Notes under the pieces: generated by a model | The model's input: only the letters and a program-made list of their open reading frames with translations | Database searches by the model: none | Told to the model about the DNA's origin: nothing | Part shown: positions 1 to 8,494 of the stretch, piece by piece | Layout of the letters: each line of letters starts with the position of its first letter | How positions within the stretch are numbered: the stretch's first letter is position 1 | Position numbers and translations under genes: made by a program | DNA from: JAAYBR01 sp033813475 | GTDB taxonomy: Bacteria > Hydrogenedentota > Hydrogenedentia > Hydrogenedentales > CAITNO01 | Length of the DNA stretch: 11,151 nucleotides | Direction of reading: 5' to 3' | Assembly (NCBI GenBank): GCA_033813475.1 | Contig: JAPXRP010000143.1 | Span: 1 to 11,151 of the forward strand

Positions 1-1
1 C

Positions 2-583
2 AGCGCGACCTTCTTCGCCGCCGAGCAGGCGCGGGCGGCGGGGGCCGAGGTGGTCTTCGACATTGACTTCCGCCCCGACCAGTGGCACGACCCGCGCGCC
101 TTCGGCGTGATGGCGCGGGCCATCCTTCCGCTGGTGGACATCGTGCTCGGCACGGACGACGAGATCAACGCGGCGATGCTCCAGGACCCCGCGCAGATCA
201 CCCTCACCCACTCGCAGGTGTCGGACACCAAGGTGGCGGGCGACGTGGACGCGGGGATCGCGGCGCTGCTGGCGCGCGGGCCGAAGGCGCTGGTGCACAA
301 GCGCGGGATACACGGCGCCCGGGTCCACCTGCGGCGGGAGGACGGCGGCGTGGACCAGATTGACGCGCCGGGCTATCCCGTCGAGGTGTACAACATCCTC
401 GGCGCGGGCGACGCCTTCGCGGCGGGGTTCCTCTGCGGCCGGGTCCGCGGGCTGGACTGGCGGCAGTCCGGACGCCTTGGCGCGGCCTGCGGCGCCATCG
501 TTGTGACCAAGCACGGCTGCGCCAACTTCATGCCCACCTGGGACGAGGTGATGGCCTTCGTCGGCGAACGCGGCGGGCTGTAA
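2..583 (+). CDS. iolC: IolC, 5-dehydro-2-deoxygluconokinase (3' part; 5' end outside window)
   Basis: C-terminal 193 residues of a PfkB/ribokinase-family sugar kinase; the frame is open to the left edge, so the true start is outside the window. Seen: an FDIDFRP strand early in the fragment, GTDDEINAAM, a VHKRGIHGARVH strand, and the PfkB signature NILGAGDAFAAGF (GAGD at 401-412) with the expected catalytic Asp. The IDFRPDQW and GTDDEIN blocks resemble IolC more than ribokinase or 2-keto-3-deoxygluconate kinase. In the family, IolC phosphorylates 5-dehydro-2-deoxy-D-gluconate with ATP in the cytoplasm. Nearby iolD, iolA, iolE and iolG support the call. No strong terminator follows. A general PfkB kinase of another substrate is the main alternative. 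Confidence 0.85.
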   Translation, partial: SATFFAAEQARAAGAEVVFDIDFRPDQWHDPRAFGVMARAILPLVDIVLGTDDEINAAMLQDPAQITLTHSQVSDTKVAGDVDAGIAALLARGPKALVHKRGIHGARVHLRREDGGVDQIDAPGYPVEVYNILGAGDAFAAGFLCGRVRGLDWRQSGRLGAACGAIVVTKHGCANFMPTWDEVMAFVGERGGL

Positions 584-696
584 GCGCGCGCTGCACCCGG
601 ATACGGCGGGGGTTTCTGAAACCGGCTGATCGGTCGGGGAGTCCTCTGGACAGATTTGCTGCGGGCTCGCAGGCACCGCGATGGAGGGTTGGGAAG

Positions 697-1257
697 ATGG
701 AAAAACGGGGCCTCTTGACCCTTTCGTGTACGGCCTTCGCGCTCCTGCTTCTGTCGGGGTGCGCAACCGCCCCCCGGAGGCCATCCGTGGATTCAGACGA
801 GTTCGCGCTTGGCATCCTGAAGGACCTCCTGGGCGGACTTCCCGCATCGGCGGACAATATCCACGCCCACTATGAATCCAGTCCCGCGGTAGACGTCCTT
901 TTAGGGTGTCTGGAGGCGGAGACATCGGCCCTGGAGGCGCTGCTTGACAGATCGAGCCGGCTTCCGATGAACCGTCAACTGTTCGAAACAGGCCCCGCAA
1001 AAGACTGGCTGCTGAAAGACCGCCCCTTCCTCGCGGAGACATGCCCCTGGTGGAAACCTGAAAGGGCGTCCCGTTTCGGCAAGGTGGTCATTATCAAGCG
1101 CTACGACGACCCCTCAGAGGAAGCCGACACCCCCAGACAGTTCTACTAGAAGACCCACCACTGGGTGGGTCTGGGCGACATCGGCGACGGAAGAGGCGTC
1201 CTGTACCTCATGGTGGTCTGGGACGCCCCAAAGCAGGACAGGTCTGGAACGGAATGA
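697..1257 (+). pseudogene. Small lipoprotein of unknown function, interrupted by in-frame TAG
   Basis: The frame starts at ATG 697, with GGAGG at 683-687 nine bases upstream. The N-terminus is a type II signal peptide: charged MEKR, a hydrophobic core, then lipobox L19-S20-G21-C22, so the product should be lipid-anchored. After the lipobox there are about 128 residues of unrecognised sequence. The formal stop is TAG at 1147-1149 (150 aa). The same frame continues past it for 35 sense codons to TGA 1255-1257, reading KTHHWVGLGDIGDGRGVLYL and more, mostly with G or C at the third position as in its neighbours. I infer that the ancestral protein was about 186 aa and that the TAG is a nonsense change (for example from TGG), a read-through codon or a sequence error. 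If only the short form is made, it is 697-1149. It sits alone between iolC and the sulfatase; no function can be assigned. Confidence 0.7.
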
Positions 1258-1294
1258 CCCTCACCCTCCGCAGGCCGAAGGCAGGGGACCACAC

Positions 1295-1324
1295 GCTCCG
1301 TAGCGCGGCGGGCTGCAAGCGGAG
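1295..1324. terminator. Weak hairpin between convergent genes
   Basis: In the 87-base gap between the convergent lipoprotein and sulfatase genes, CTCCG (1296-1300) can pair with CGGAG (1320-1324), and the inner GTAGC/GCTGC can extend the stem imperfectly. No T-tract follows on either strand, so a terminator role is only a guess from position. Confidence 0.2.
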
Positions 1325-1344
1325 ACCCGGCGGGGAGAAACGCG

Positions 1345-2718
1345 TCAGCCTTTCGCCACGTCCTCTTCCCAGGCGCGCAACGCCGCCAGGAGCTCCTCTT
1401 TCAGGCCGCCGCGGGAGGCGGAGAGGTCGCGCTGTTCGCCGACATCCTCGTCCAGGTTAAAGAGCTGCGCCTCGTCCTTTTCCGCGACCAGTTTCCAGGG
1501 GCCCCGCCGGACGGCCCGCGCGTCGCCGATCCGCCAGAAGAGGTCGCGCGCGGGCAGGCCCTTTTCGCCGAAGAGGACGGGCAGAAGCGATGTCCCGTCC
1601 AGCCCGCCGGGGGCGGCCGCGCCCGCGAGGGCCGCATAGGTGGGCAGCAGGTCCATGGTCATGGCCGTCTCGCCGCAGGCGATTCCCTGCGGGACCCGCC
1701 CGGGCCACCACGCGATGGCCGGCACCCGGTGTCCGCCCTCCCAGACCTCCGTCTTCTGTCCTCGGCAGGGATCGTTCCGCGAAATCTCCCCCTGGAATTT
1801 TCCCTCGTAGTGCCGGTAGCCGCCGTTGTCGGAGGCGAAGAGCACGAAGGTGTTGTCCTCCAGCCCCAGCTCGCGCAGGGCCGCCATGATGGCGCCCACG
1901 CTGTCGTCCAAGGCGGAGACCATTTTTCCCACGACGGGGGCCACGGCGCCCTCCGGATGGGGGCCGAGCTTCCCGGGGTTCCAGTAGTCCGTGCCGGCTG
2001 TGCGGTGGGCCGCCTCGCCCGGCGCCTGCCACGGGAAATGGATCACGAGGTGGGCCGCATAGATGAAGAACGGCCGGTCCCGGTTCTCCCGCATGAACTC
2101 CACCGTGTGCCGGGTGACCAGCTCCGAACTGTACCCCTCCTCCATTTCGATCTCGTCGTTGTGGTACCAGTCCTCCCTGCCTGAGCGGCTGAGATGCGAG
2201 ATGTGGTCGCCGTCCCCCGTGAGCAGGCCGCGGAAGTCATCAAACCCGAAGCGGGACGGCAGATGCGGGGAGCGGTATCCGAGATGCCACTTCCCGTACA
2301 TGGCCGTCGCGTACCCGGCGTCCTTGAGCATCCGGGGGAGGGTTGCCGCGTCCGTCGGGAGCCCCGTCTCCGGGGTTTGCTCCGACAGCGCCCCCTCGAA
2401 GGCCCTCCCGAGGCGGTGCTGGTACCTGCCGGTCAGCAGGGCGGCCCGGGTGGCGGAGCACATGGGGCCGTTCGCGTGGAAGTCCGTGAACCGCATGCCC
2501 TCGCGGGCCAGTTGGTCGAGATGGGGCGTGGCGTTGGACGGATGCCCGTAACAGGCCAGGTCGCCGTACCCGAGATCGTCCGCTAGAATCAGGATGAAGT
2601 TCGGCGGCCGTTTTTTCGTGGGTGCCGCCCCCCGGGCGGGGGCGGGCACGGCGAAGGGGAGGGTCCCCCCGGCCAGCGCGCCCGCGCATGCCGTTAAGAA
2701 GGTTCGCCGTCGCATCAT
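1345..2718 (-). CDS. Exported sulfatase (arylsulfatase, S1 type)
   Basis: A 457-aa formylglycine-dependent sulfatase of the alkaline-phosphatase fold, expected to hydrolyse sulfate esters, probably on glycans, outside the cytoplasm. The start is ATG 2716-2718, with GGAGG seven bases upstream; a longer open frame to 2862 would run into the isomerase gene and lacks family sequence. The N-terminus MMRRRTFLTACAGALAGG with a following hydrophobic stretch and PAPARGAA looks like a Tat-type signal. Metal ligands: ILADDLGYGD (D47, D48) and FASDNGG (D297, N298). The modified site is C87-S-A-T-R91 followed by AALLTGR, the C-x-A-x-R variant of the usual CxPSR signature. MYGKWHLG (K143, H145) and WEGGHRVP are also present. 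It lies 52 bases downstream of the isomerase-like gene on the same strand, so the two are probably co-transcribed. The substrate cannot be read from the sequence, and no maturase is in the window. Confidence 0.92.
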   Translation of the reverse strand: MMRRRTFLTACAGALAGGTLPFAVPAPARGAAPTKKRPPNFILILADDLGYGDLACYGHPSNATPHLDQLAREGMRFTDFHANGPMCSATRAALLTGRYQHRLGRAFEGALSEQTPETGLPTDAATLPRMLKDAGYATAMYGKWHLGYRSPHLPSRFGFDDFRGLLTGDGDHISHLSRSGREDWYHNDEIEMEEGYSSELVTRHTVEFMRENRDRPFFIYAAHLVIHFPWQAPGEAAHRTAGTDYWNPGKLGPHPEGAVAPVVGKMVSALDDSVGAIMAALRELGLEDNTFVLFASDNGGYRHYEGKFQGEISRNDPCRGQKTEVWEGGHRVPAIAWWPGRVPQGIACGETAMTMDLLPTYAALAGAAAPGGLDGTSLLPVLFGEKGLPARDLFWRIGDARAVRRGPWKLVAEKDEAQLFNLDEDVGEQRDLSASRGGLKEELLAALRAWEEDVAKG

Positions 2719-2770
2719 CCGTCTGCCTCCCATGTGTTCCGCCCGTTGCTGTTCGCGCGCCGGACAGGGG

Positions 2771-3664
2771 TCACACGCTCCGGAGCGCGGCCCGCAGTTT
2801 GTCGAGCATCGGCGGCACGGCGGTGAGGGGGTCGGCGTCCTCCTCGTACTCCAGCGCGACATAGCCGCGGTAGCCCGCGTCGCGCAGGATGCCCGCGATG
2901 CGGGCGAAGTCGGCCTCCCCCTTCTTGCCGTCCACGTTCACGGCCGCCTTGACCTGAACGTTCAGCGCCTTCGGCGCGAGTTGGGCCATGTTCGCGTAGG
3001 GGTCCCCGTGGAAGTTCCCCGTGTCGAGGTTCACGCCGAGCCATTCGTGGTTGACCGTGTCCAGGATGCGCAGCACGTCGTCTGCGGTCTCGGTGAGGTA
3101 GCCGTGGTTCTCGATGGCGAGAAAGACCCCGCGGGATCCGGCATAATCGCAGGCCTCGCGGATGCCCGCCACGGCGCGGTCAAAGGCCGCCGCCCGGTCC
3201 GTCTTCTTGTCCTCGCGGCCCGCGAAGATGCGGATGACCGGCGCGCCGATCTCGACGGCGTTGCCGATCCAGCGTTTCATGTCGGCCATCTCCCGCGCGC
3301 GGTCGTCCCCCTCGGGCAGGCAGAAATTGTTGCCCACGGCGGTGCCGGAAATCTCGATCCCCAGCCGGAAGGCCTTCGCCTTGAGCGAGTGGAGATACGC
3401 GGGCTCCTCCGAACTGAAATAGTACGACGTCGGCTCAAACGCGTCCAGCCCCCAGTCCGGACACCGGTCCAGCAGGTCATGCAGCGTCATGGTGCCCTTC
3501 TTGTCCCCGCGCGGCAGCAGGTCGCGGAACGAGTAGGCCGCCAGGCTGAGGCGCAGGGGGGCCTTTGCGGCGGCCTCCGCAGCCCGCGCGGGTTTCGGGT
3601 TCACCGCCAGGGCGCACGCCAAAGCCCCGCCGCCCGCCAGCAACTGTCTGCGTGTGGTCTTCAT
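2771..3664 (-). CDS. Exported TIM-barrel sugar phosphate isomerase/epimerase-like protein
   Basis: A 297-aa protein of the xylose isomerase-like TIM-barrel (AP endonuclease 2) superfamily. The start is ATG 3662-3664, with GGAGG eight bases upstream (complement of 3673-3677). The N-terminus MKTTRRQLLAGGGALACALA with the later PARAAEAAA is a Tat-type signal peptide, so the enzyme is probably exported. The barrel follows from LSLAAYSFRD. Likely metal ligands are E185 (AIENHG), D214 (NLDTGNF) and E272 (ALEYEED), with a histidine at or near H219. The family includes ketose epimerases, inosose dehydratases and many uncharacterised exported members; the exact reaction is unknown. It leads a two-gene unit with the sulfatase and is divergent from iolD. 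It shares its fold with cytoplasmic IolE in the same window but clearly differs in sequence, so it is not simply a second iolE. Confidence 0.85.
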   Translation of the reverse strand: MKTTRRQLLAGGGALACALAVNPKPARAAEAAAKAPLRLSLAAYSFRDLLPRGDKKGTMTLHDLLDRCPDWGLDAFEPTSYYFSSEEPAYLHSLKAKAFRLGIEISGTAVGNNFCLPEGDDRAREMADMKRWIGNAVEIGAPVIRIFAGREDKKTDRAAAFDRAVAGIREACDYAGSRGVFLAIENHGYLTETADDVLRILDTVNHEWLGVNLDTGNFHGDPYANMAQLAPKALNVQVKAAVNVDGKKGEADFARIAGILRDAGYRGYVALEYEEDADPLTAVPPMLDKLRAALRSV

Positions 3665-3683
3665 GCCGGAATCCTCCAGGGTG

Positions 3684-3722
3684 TTCCGTCCATTATAGGG
3701 GGGACGGGGGCGGGGAAGGCAA
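3684..3722 (-). promoter_or_regulatory. Promoter candidate for isomerase-sulfatase unit
   Basis: On the minus strand a perfect TATAAT box (complement of 3692-3697) lies 27 bases before the isomerase start codon. A poor -35-like TTGCCT (complement of 3717-3722) is 19 bases upstream of it, which is a long spacer. The box is clear; the -35 is weak. Confidence 0.45.
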
Positions 3723-3798
3723 CGGGGGGACGAACCGACAGAAGGTTGCCGCCATGGGCTGGGCGGTGACCTCTTGTCAGGAGGGCTGTGGCGGGAAC

Positions 3799-3901
3799 GA
3801 GATTGCCGCACTCGCTTCGCTCGTTCGCAATGACGCGTGTTTTCGCGGTCGCTGCAATGACACGCGTCTTTCCGTCATGGCGAGCGGAGCGAAGCCATCT
3901 C
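3799..3901. repeat. Dispersed palindromic repeat, copy R1
   Basis: It begins GAGATTGCC, then has the core CTCGCTTCGCTCGTTCGCAA and TGACG, and ends with a degenerate inverted copy (CGTCATGGCGAGC, GAAGCCATCTC). A stretch of 27 bases (3809-3835) is identical to 8888-8914 in copy R2. The centre holds a second GCAATGAC and a 9-base inverted repeat GACGCGTGT / ACACGCGTC (3832-3840 / 3860-3868). The form is that of REP-like intergenic elements built as long imperfect hairpins. Confidence 0.8.
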
Positions 3902-3961
3902 TTGCCCGCCACGGCCCGATTTCCGCGACATCTTGCCCCCCCGTCTCACTCCCCCCGCGCA

Positions 3962-3992
3962 TTGCCGGTTTCCGTTTCCGATCTGCTATCAT
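3962..3992 (+). promoter_or_regulatory. Promoter candidate for iolD operon
   Basis: The extended -10 TGCTATCAT (3984-3992) has a weak TTGCCG (3962-3967) 19 bases upstream. It lies about 65 bases before the iolD start codon. A TGnTATCAT box also precedes the antitoxin gene (8443-8451). Confidence 0.4.
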
Positions 3993-4057
3993 GGCGCGTT
4001 GTCGTGTCTGTCATCTGTTTGCGAGGGCGTGTTTTCAACCCATTGGGAGGTCGTGCC

Positions 4058-5926
<1,869 letters not shown>

Positions 5927-5951
5927 CCAAAGCCTTTCGGCGGGGATGGTC

Positions 5952-7424
5952 ATGGCAAAGCGTCTGTTGAACTACATTAACGGGGAGTGGGTCCCCTCGA
6001 AGGCGGCGGAGTGCCTGCCCGTTGTGAACCCCGGCACCGGCGACCTGATCGCCGAGCTGCCCCTGTCGCCTGCGGCCGAGGTGGCCGCGGCGGCGGAGGG
6101 CGCGGACCAGGCGTTCCGCGAGTGGCGGCGCGTGCCCGCGCCCGACCGCATCCAGTTCCTCTTCAAGCTCAAGCAGCTCATGGAGGAGAACCTGGACGCC
6201 CTCGCGCGGTCGTGCACCGAGGAGTGCGGCAAGACCCGCGCCGAGAGCGTGGGCGAGCTGCGCCGCGCCATCGAGAACGTGGAGGTCGCCTGCGGCATCC
6301 CGCTGCTCATGCAGGGGCGGAACAACGAGGACATCGCCCGGGGCATTGACGAGCACATGTTCCGCCAGCCCGTCGGCGTGGGCGCCATGATCGCCCCCTT
6401 CAACTTCCCGGCCATGATCCCGTTCTGGTTCCTGCCCTACGCGTTGGCGACGGGCAACAGCTTCATCGTGAAGCCGAGCGAGAAATGCCCCCTCACCCAG
6501 CAGCGCGTCTTTGAACTGGTGGACCAGCTCGGGCTGCCGCCCGGCGTGCTCCAGCTCGTGAACGGCGGCCGCGAGACCGTGGAGGCCCTGCTGGACCACC
6601 CGGCCGTCCGCGCCGTCAGCATGGTGGGCTCCACGCCCGCCGCGCGGGCCATCTATTCGCGGGCCGCGGCGAACGGCAAGCGCGCGCAGTGCCAGGGCGG
6701 CGCGAAAAACCCCGTGCTCATCATGCCCGACGCCGACCTGGAGACCACGACGCGCATCCTCGCCGACTCCGCCTTCGGCTGCGCGGGCCAGCGCTGCCTC
6801 GCCCTGTCCGTGGGCATCACCGTCGGTTCGGCGCGGGACGCCTTCCGCGAGCGCTTCGCCGAGGCGGCGCGCGCGCGCAAAGTGGGCTACGGCCTGGACG
6901 AGGGCGTTGAGATGGGCGCGGTCATCAGCGCCGAGAGCAAGGCCCGCATCGAGGGCCTCATCGGCGCGGCCGAGGCCGAGGGCGCGAAGGTGCTGGTGGA
7001 CGGGCGCGGCCGCACGGTGCCGGGGCACGAGAAGGGCAGTTTTGTTTTCCCCACGCTGCTCGACGAGGTGCCCCCGAAGGGCGAGATTGCCCGGACGGAA
7101 ATCTTCGGCCCCGTGTTCAGCCTCATGCACGCCGAAACCCTCGAAGAGGGCATCGCGATGGTGAACGACCGGGCCTACGGCAACATGGCCAGCATCTTCA
7201 CGTCCAGCGGCGCCGCCGCGCGCCGCTTCCGCAACGAGGCCCGCGCGGGGAACATCGGCGTCAACATCGGCATCGCCGCGCCCATGGCCTTCTTCCCCTT
7301 CAGCGGCTGGGCCGACAGCTTTTTCGGCGACCTCCACGGCCAGGCCGAGCACGCCGTCGAGTTCTTCACGGAGACCAAGGTCGTCGTCGAGCGCTGGCCC
7401 AAGGAATGGAGCAGGCAGTTCTAA
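5952..7424 (+). CDS. iolA: IolA/MmsA, (methyl)malonate-semialdehyde dehydrogenase (CoA-acylating)
   Basis: A 490-aa aldehyde dehydrogenase of the CoA-acylating MmsA type. In inositol breakdown it converts malonate semialdehyde with CoA and NAD+ to acetyl-CoA and CO2; it can also serve valine breakdown. Seen: N-terminal LNYINGEWVPS, APFNFPAMIPFWFLPYALA, FIVKPSEKCP, QCQGGAKN where hydrolytic ALDHs have a Glu-containing ELGGK-type block, and the nucleophile in FGCAGQRCLALS (C282). GAKN and GQRCLALS distinguish it from hydrolysing ALDHs, which use a general-base Glu. The start was taken at ATG 5952 because GGGGA (5942-5946) sits five bases before it; ATG 5946 in the same frame would add two residues. 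It begins 25 bases after iolD, so co-transcription is likely. Confidence 0.94.
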   Translation: MAKRLLNYINGEWVPSKAAECLPVVNPGTGDLIAELPLSPAAEVAAAAEGADQAFREWRRVPAPDRIQFLFKLKQLMEENLDALARSCTEECGKTRAESVGELRRAIENVEVACGIPLLMQGRNNEDIARGIDEHMFRQPVGVGAMIAPFNFPAMIPFWFLPYALATGNSFIVKPSEKCPLTQQRVFELVDQLGLPPGVLQLVNGGRETVEALLDHPAVRAVSMVGSTPAARAIYSRAAANGKRAQCQGGAKNPVLIMPDADLETTTRILADSAFGCAGQRCLALSVGITVGSARDAFRERFAEAARARKVGYGLDEGVEMGAVISAESKARIEGLIGAAEAEGAKVLVDGRGRTVPGHEKGSFVFPTLLDEVPPKGEIARTEIFGPVFSLMHAETLEEGIAMVNDRAYGNMASIFTSSGAAARRFRNEARAGNIGVNIGIAAPMAFFPFSGWADSFFGDLHGQAEHAVEFFTETKVVVERWPKEWSRQF

Positions 7425-7434
7425 AAGGAGCACA

Positions 7435-7470
7435 TCGGACCGATCCGACGGATCCGACCGGTCGGACGTC
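7435..7470. repeat. Nested palindromes of the TCCGACC/GGTCGGA type
   Basis: In the 73-base iolA-iolE gap there are three inverted repeats. TCGGA/TCCGA lies at 7435-7448, GATCC/GGATC at 7442-7454, and a perfect 14-base palindrome TCCGACCGGTCGGA at 7453-7466. The motif recurs in both orientations within 36 bases. It could be a small intergenic repeat, an RNA-processing hairpin or an operator; the sequence alone does not decide. Confidence 0.6.
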
Positions 7471-7497
7471 CGAAACAAGAGAAAGAGGTTCTGCGGT

Positions 7498-8427
7498 ATG
7501 GCGGAGATTCGCGTTGGCAACGCCCCCTGTTCCTGGGGCAGTCTGGAGTTTGAGGGCCTCGGCGGCCAGCCGCTCACCTGCGAGCGCATGCTCGACGAGC
7601 TGGTGGAGACGGGTTACTGCGGCACGGAGCTGGGCGACTGGGGCTTCATGCCCACCGAGTCCGCCGCGCTGCGCGCCGTGCTGGAGGCGCGCGGCGTGAC
7701 GATGGTCGGCGCGTTTGTGCCCGTGCGTTTCGCCGATGAGAGCGCCCACGCCGCGGGCGCGGAGGCCGCCGTGCGCGTGGCGCGCCTGCTGGCCGGGGCC
7801 GCCGCGCCGGACCACGCGCCGATGGTCATCCTCGCCGACGACAACGGGAGCGTCCCGGCGCGCACGGCGAACGCCGGCCGCGTGACGCCCGCCCTGGGCC
7901 TCGACGACGCCGGGTGGGCCGTGTTCTGCCGGGGCGTGGAGGCCGTGTCCCGCGCCGTGGGGGAGGCCACCGGGTTGCCCGTCGGTTTCCACCACCACTG
8001 CGCGGGCTATGTCGAGACGCCCGACGAGATCGCCGCGCTCCTGCGCGGGACCAGCCCCGAACTCCTCGGACTGGTCTTCGACACGGGGCACTACGCCTTC
8101 GGCGCGGGCGACCGCGACGGCGCCGCCACCCGCGCCGGGCTGGACCGCTTCGCCGGCCGCATCACCCACATGCATTACAAGGACTGCGAACCGGAGGTGG
8201 CGGCCCGCGCCGCCGCCGAAGGCTGGGACTATTTCCAGTCCGTGGGCAATGGCGTCTTCTGCGAGCTGGGAAAGGGCCGCGTGGACTTCCCCGCCACCAC
8301 CGAGGAACTCCGCCGCCGCGACTACACCGGATTCATCACCGTCGAGCAGGACGTCCTGCCGGGCATGGGCGCCCCCAAAGAAAGCGCCCGCAGAAACCGC
8401 GAATATCTTAAGACATTGGGACTGTAA
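7498..8427 (+). CDS. iolE: IolE, inosose dehydratase
   Basis: A 309-aa TIM-barrel protein of the xylose isomerase-like superfamily. It dehydrates scyllo-inosose (2-keto-myo-inositol) to the trihydroxycyclohexanedione used by IolD, with a divalent metal and probably no NAD. IolE-specific blocks run in order: NAPCSWG (8-14), GYCGTELGDWGFMPT (39-53), FHHHCAGYVETP (164-175), VFDTGHYAFG (193-202), ITHMHYKDC (222-230), SVGNGVFCELGKGRVDFP (248-265) and ITVEQDVLPGMG (280-291). Likely metal ligands include D195, H198, H224 or H226, and E283. The start is ATG 7498, with GAGG (7485-7488) nine bases upstream. No signal peptide is seen, so it is cytoplasmic, unlike the exported barrel protein at 2771-3664. 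It follows iolA by 73 bases, across the palindrome nest. Confidence 0.93.
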   Translation: MAEIRVGNAPCSWGSLEFEGLGGQPLTCERMLDELVETGYCGTELGDWGFMPTESAALRAVLEARGVTMVGAFVPVRFADESAHAAGAEAAVRVARLLAGAAAPDHAPMVILADDNGSVPARTANAGRVTPALGLDDAGWAVFCRGVEAVSRAVGEATGLPVGFHHHCAGYVETPDEIAALLRGTSPELLGLVFDTGHYAFGAGDRDGAATRAGLDRFAGRITHMHYKDCEPEVAARAAAEGWDYFQSVGNGVFCELGKGRVDFPATTEELRRRDYTGFITVEQDVLPGMGAPKESARRNREYLKTLGL

Positions 8428-8442
8428 GGCGCCCCGGCGGCG

Positions 8443-8451
8443 TGGTATCAT
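8443..8451 (+). promoter_or_regulatory. Extended -10 box before antitoxin gene
   Basis: TGGTATCAT matches the TGnTATCAT pattern also seen before iolD (3984-3992) and lies 43 bases before the antitoxin start. No good -35 is seen at the normal distance. It may give the toxin-antitoxin remnant and iolG their own transcript. Confidence 0.35.
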
Positions 8452-8494
8452 CCTACTGACGGAGACACCGAACCGAAAACGGGACACGGGAAAC

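Larger units (their letters stand above)
3665..4057. other. 393-base divergent intergenic region between isomerase-like gene and iolD
   Basis: No credible gene lies here. It holds a TATAAT-type box for the minus-strand unit, a TGnTATCAT box for iolD, and palindromic repeat copy R1 (3799-3901). The GACGCGTGT / ACACGCGTC inverted repeat (3832-3840 / 3860-3868) lies inside R1. The stretch 3705-3798 shows nothing I recognise. The open frame that reaches into this region ahead of iolD lacks IolD-family sequence and crosses the repeat. Confidence 0.7.

Noticed and set aside
611..634. Small hairpins after iolC (GGTTT-CTG-AAACC and ACCG...CGGT)
   Set aside because: Only 4-5 bp stems with no T-run; too weak to call a terminator.
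2719..2862. N-terminal extension of the sulfatase to an upstream start
   Set aside because: It would overlap the isomerase gene end and place a proline/arginine-rich stretch ahead of a clear Tat signal. The internal ATG has a good GGAGG at correct spacing.
2594..3769. 391-codon open frame on the plus strand
   Set aside because: Antisense to the isomerase-like gene, with no recognisable motif; the minus-strand frame carries the signal peptide and barrel motifs.
3799..3901. CRISPR-like or tRNA-like reading of the repeats
   Set aside because: Only two distant copies with no regular spacers, and the folds are simple palindromes. No tRNA, rRNA or CRISPR array was recognised in the window.
3788..4057. 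N-terminal extension of IolD
   Set aside because: The extension translates repeat R1 and the promoter region. ATG 4058 has GGGAGG seven bases upstream and matches the family start.
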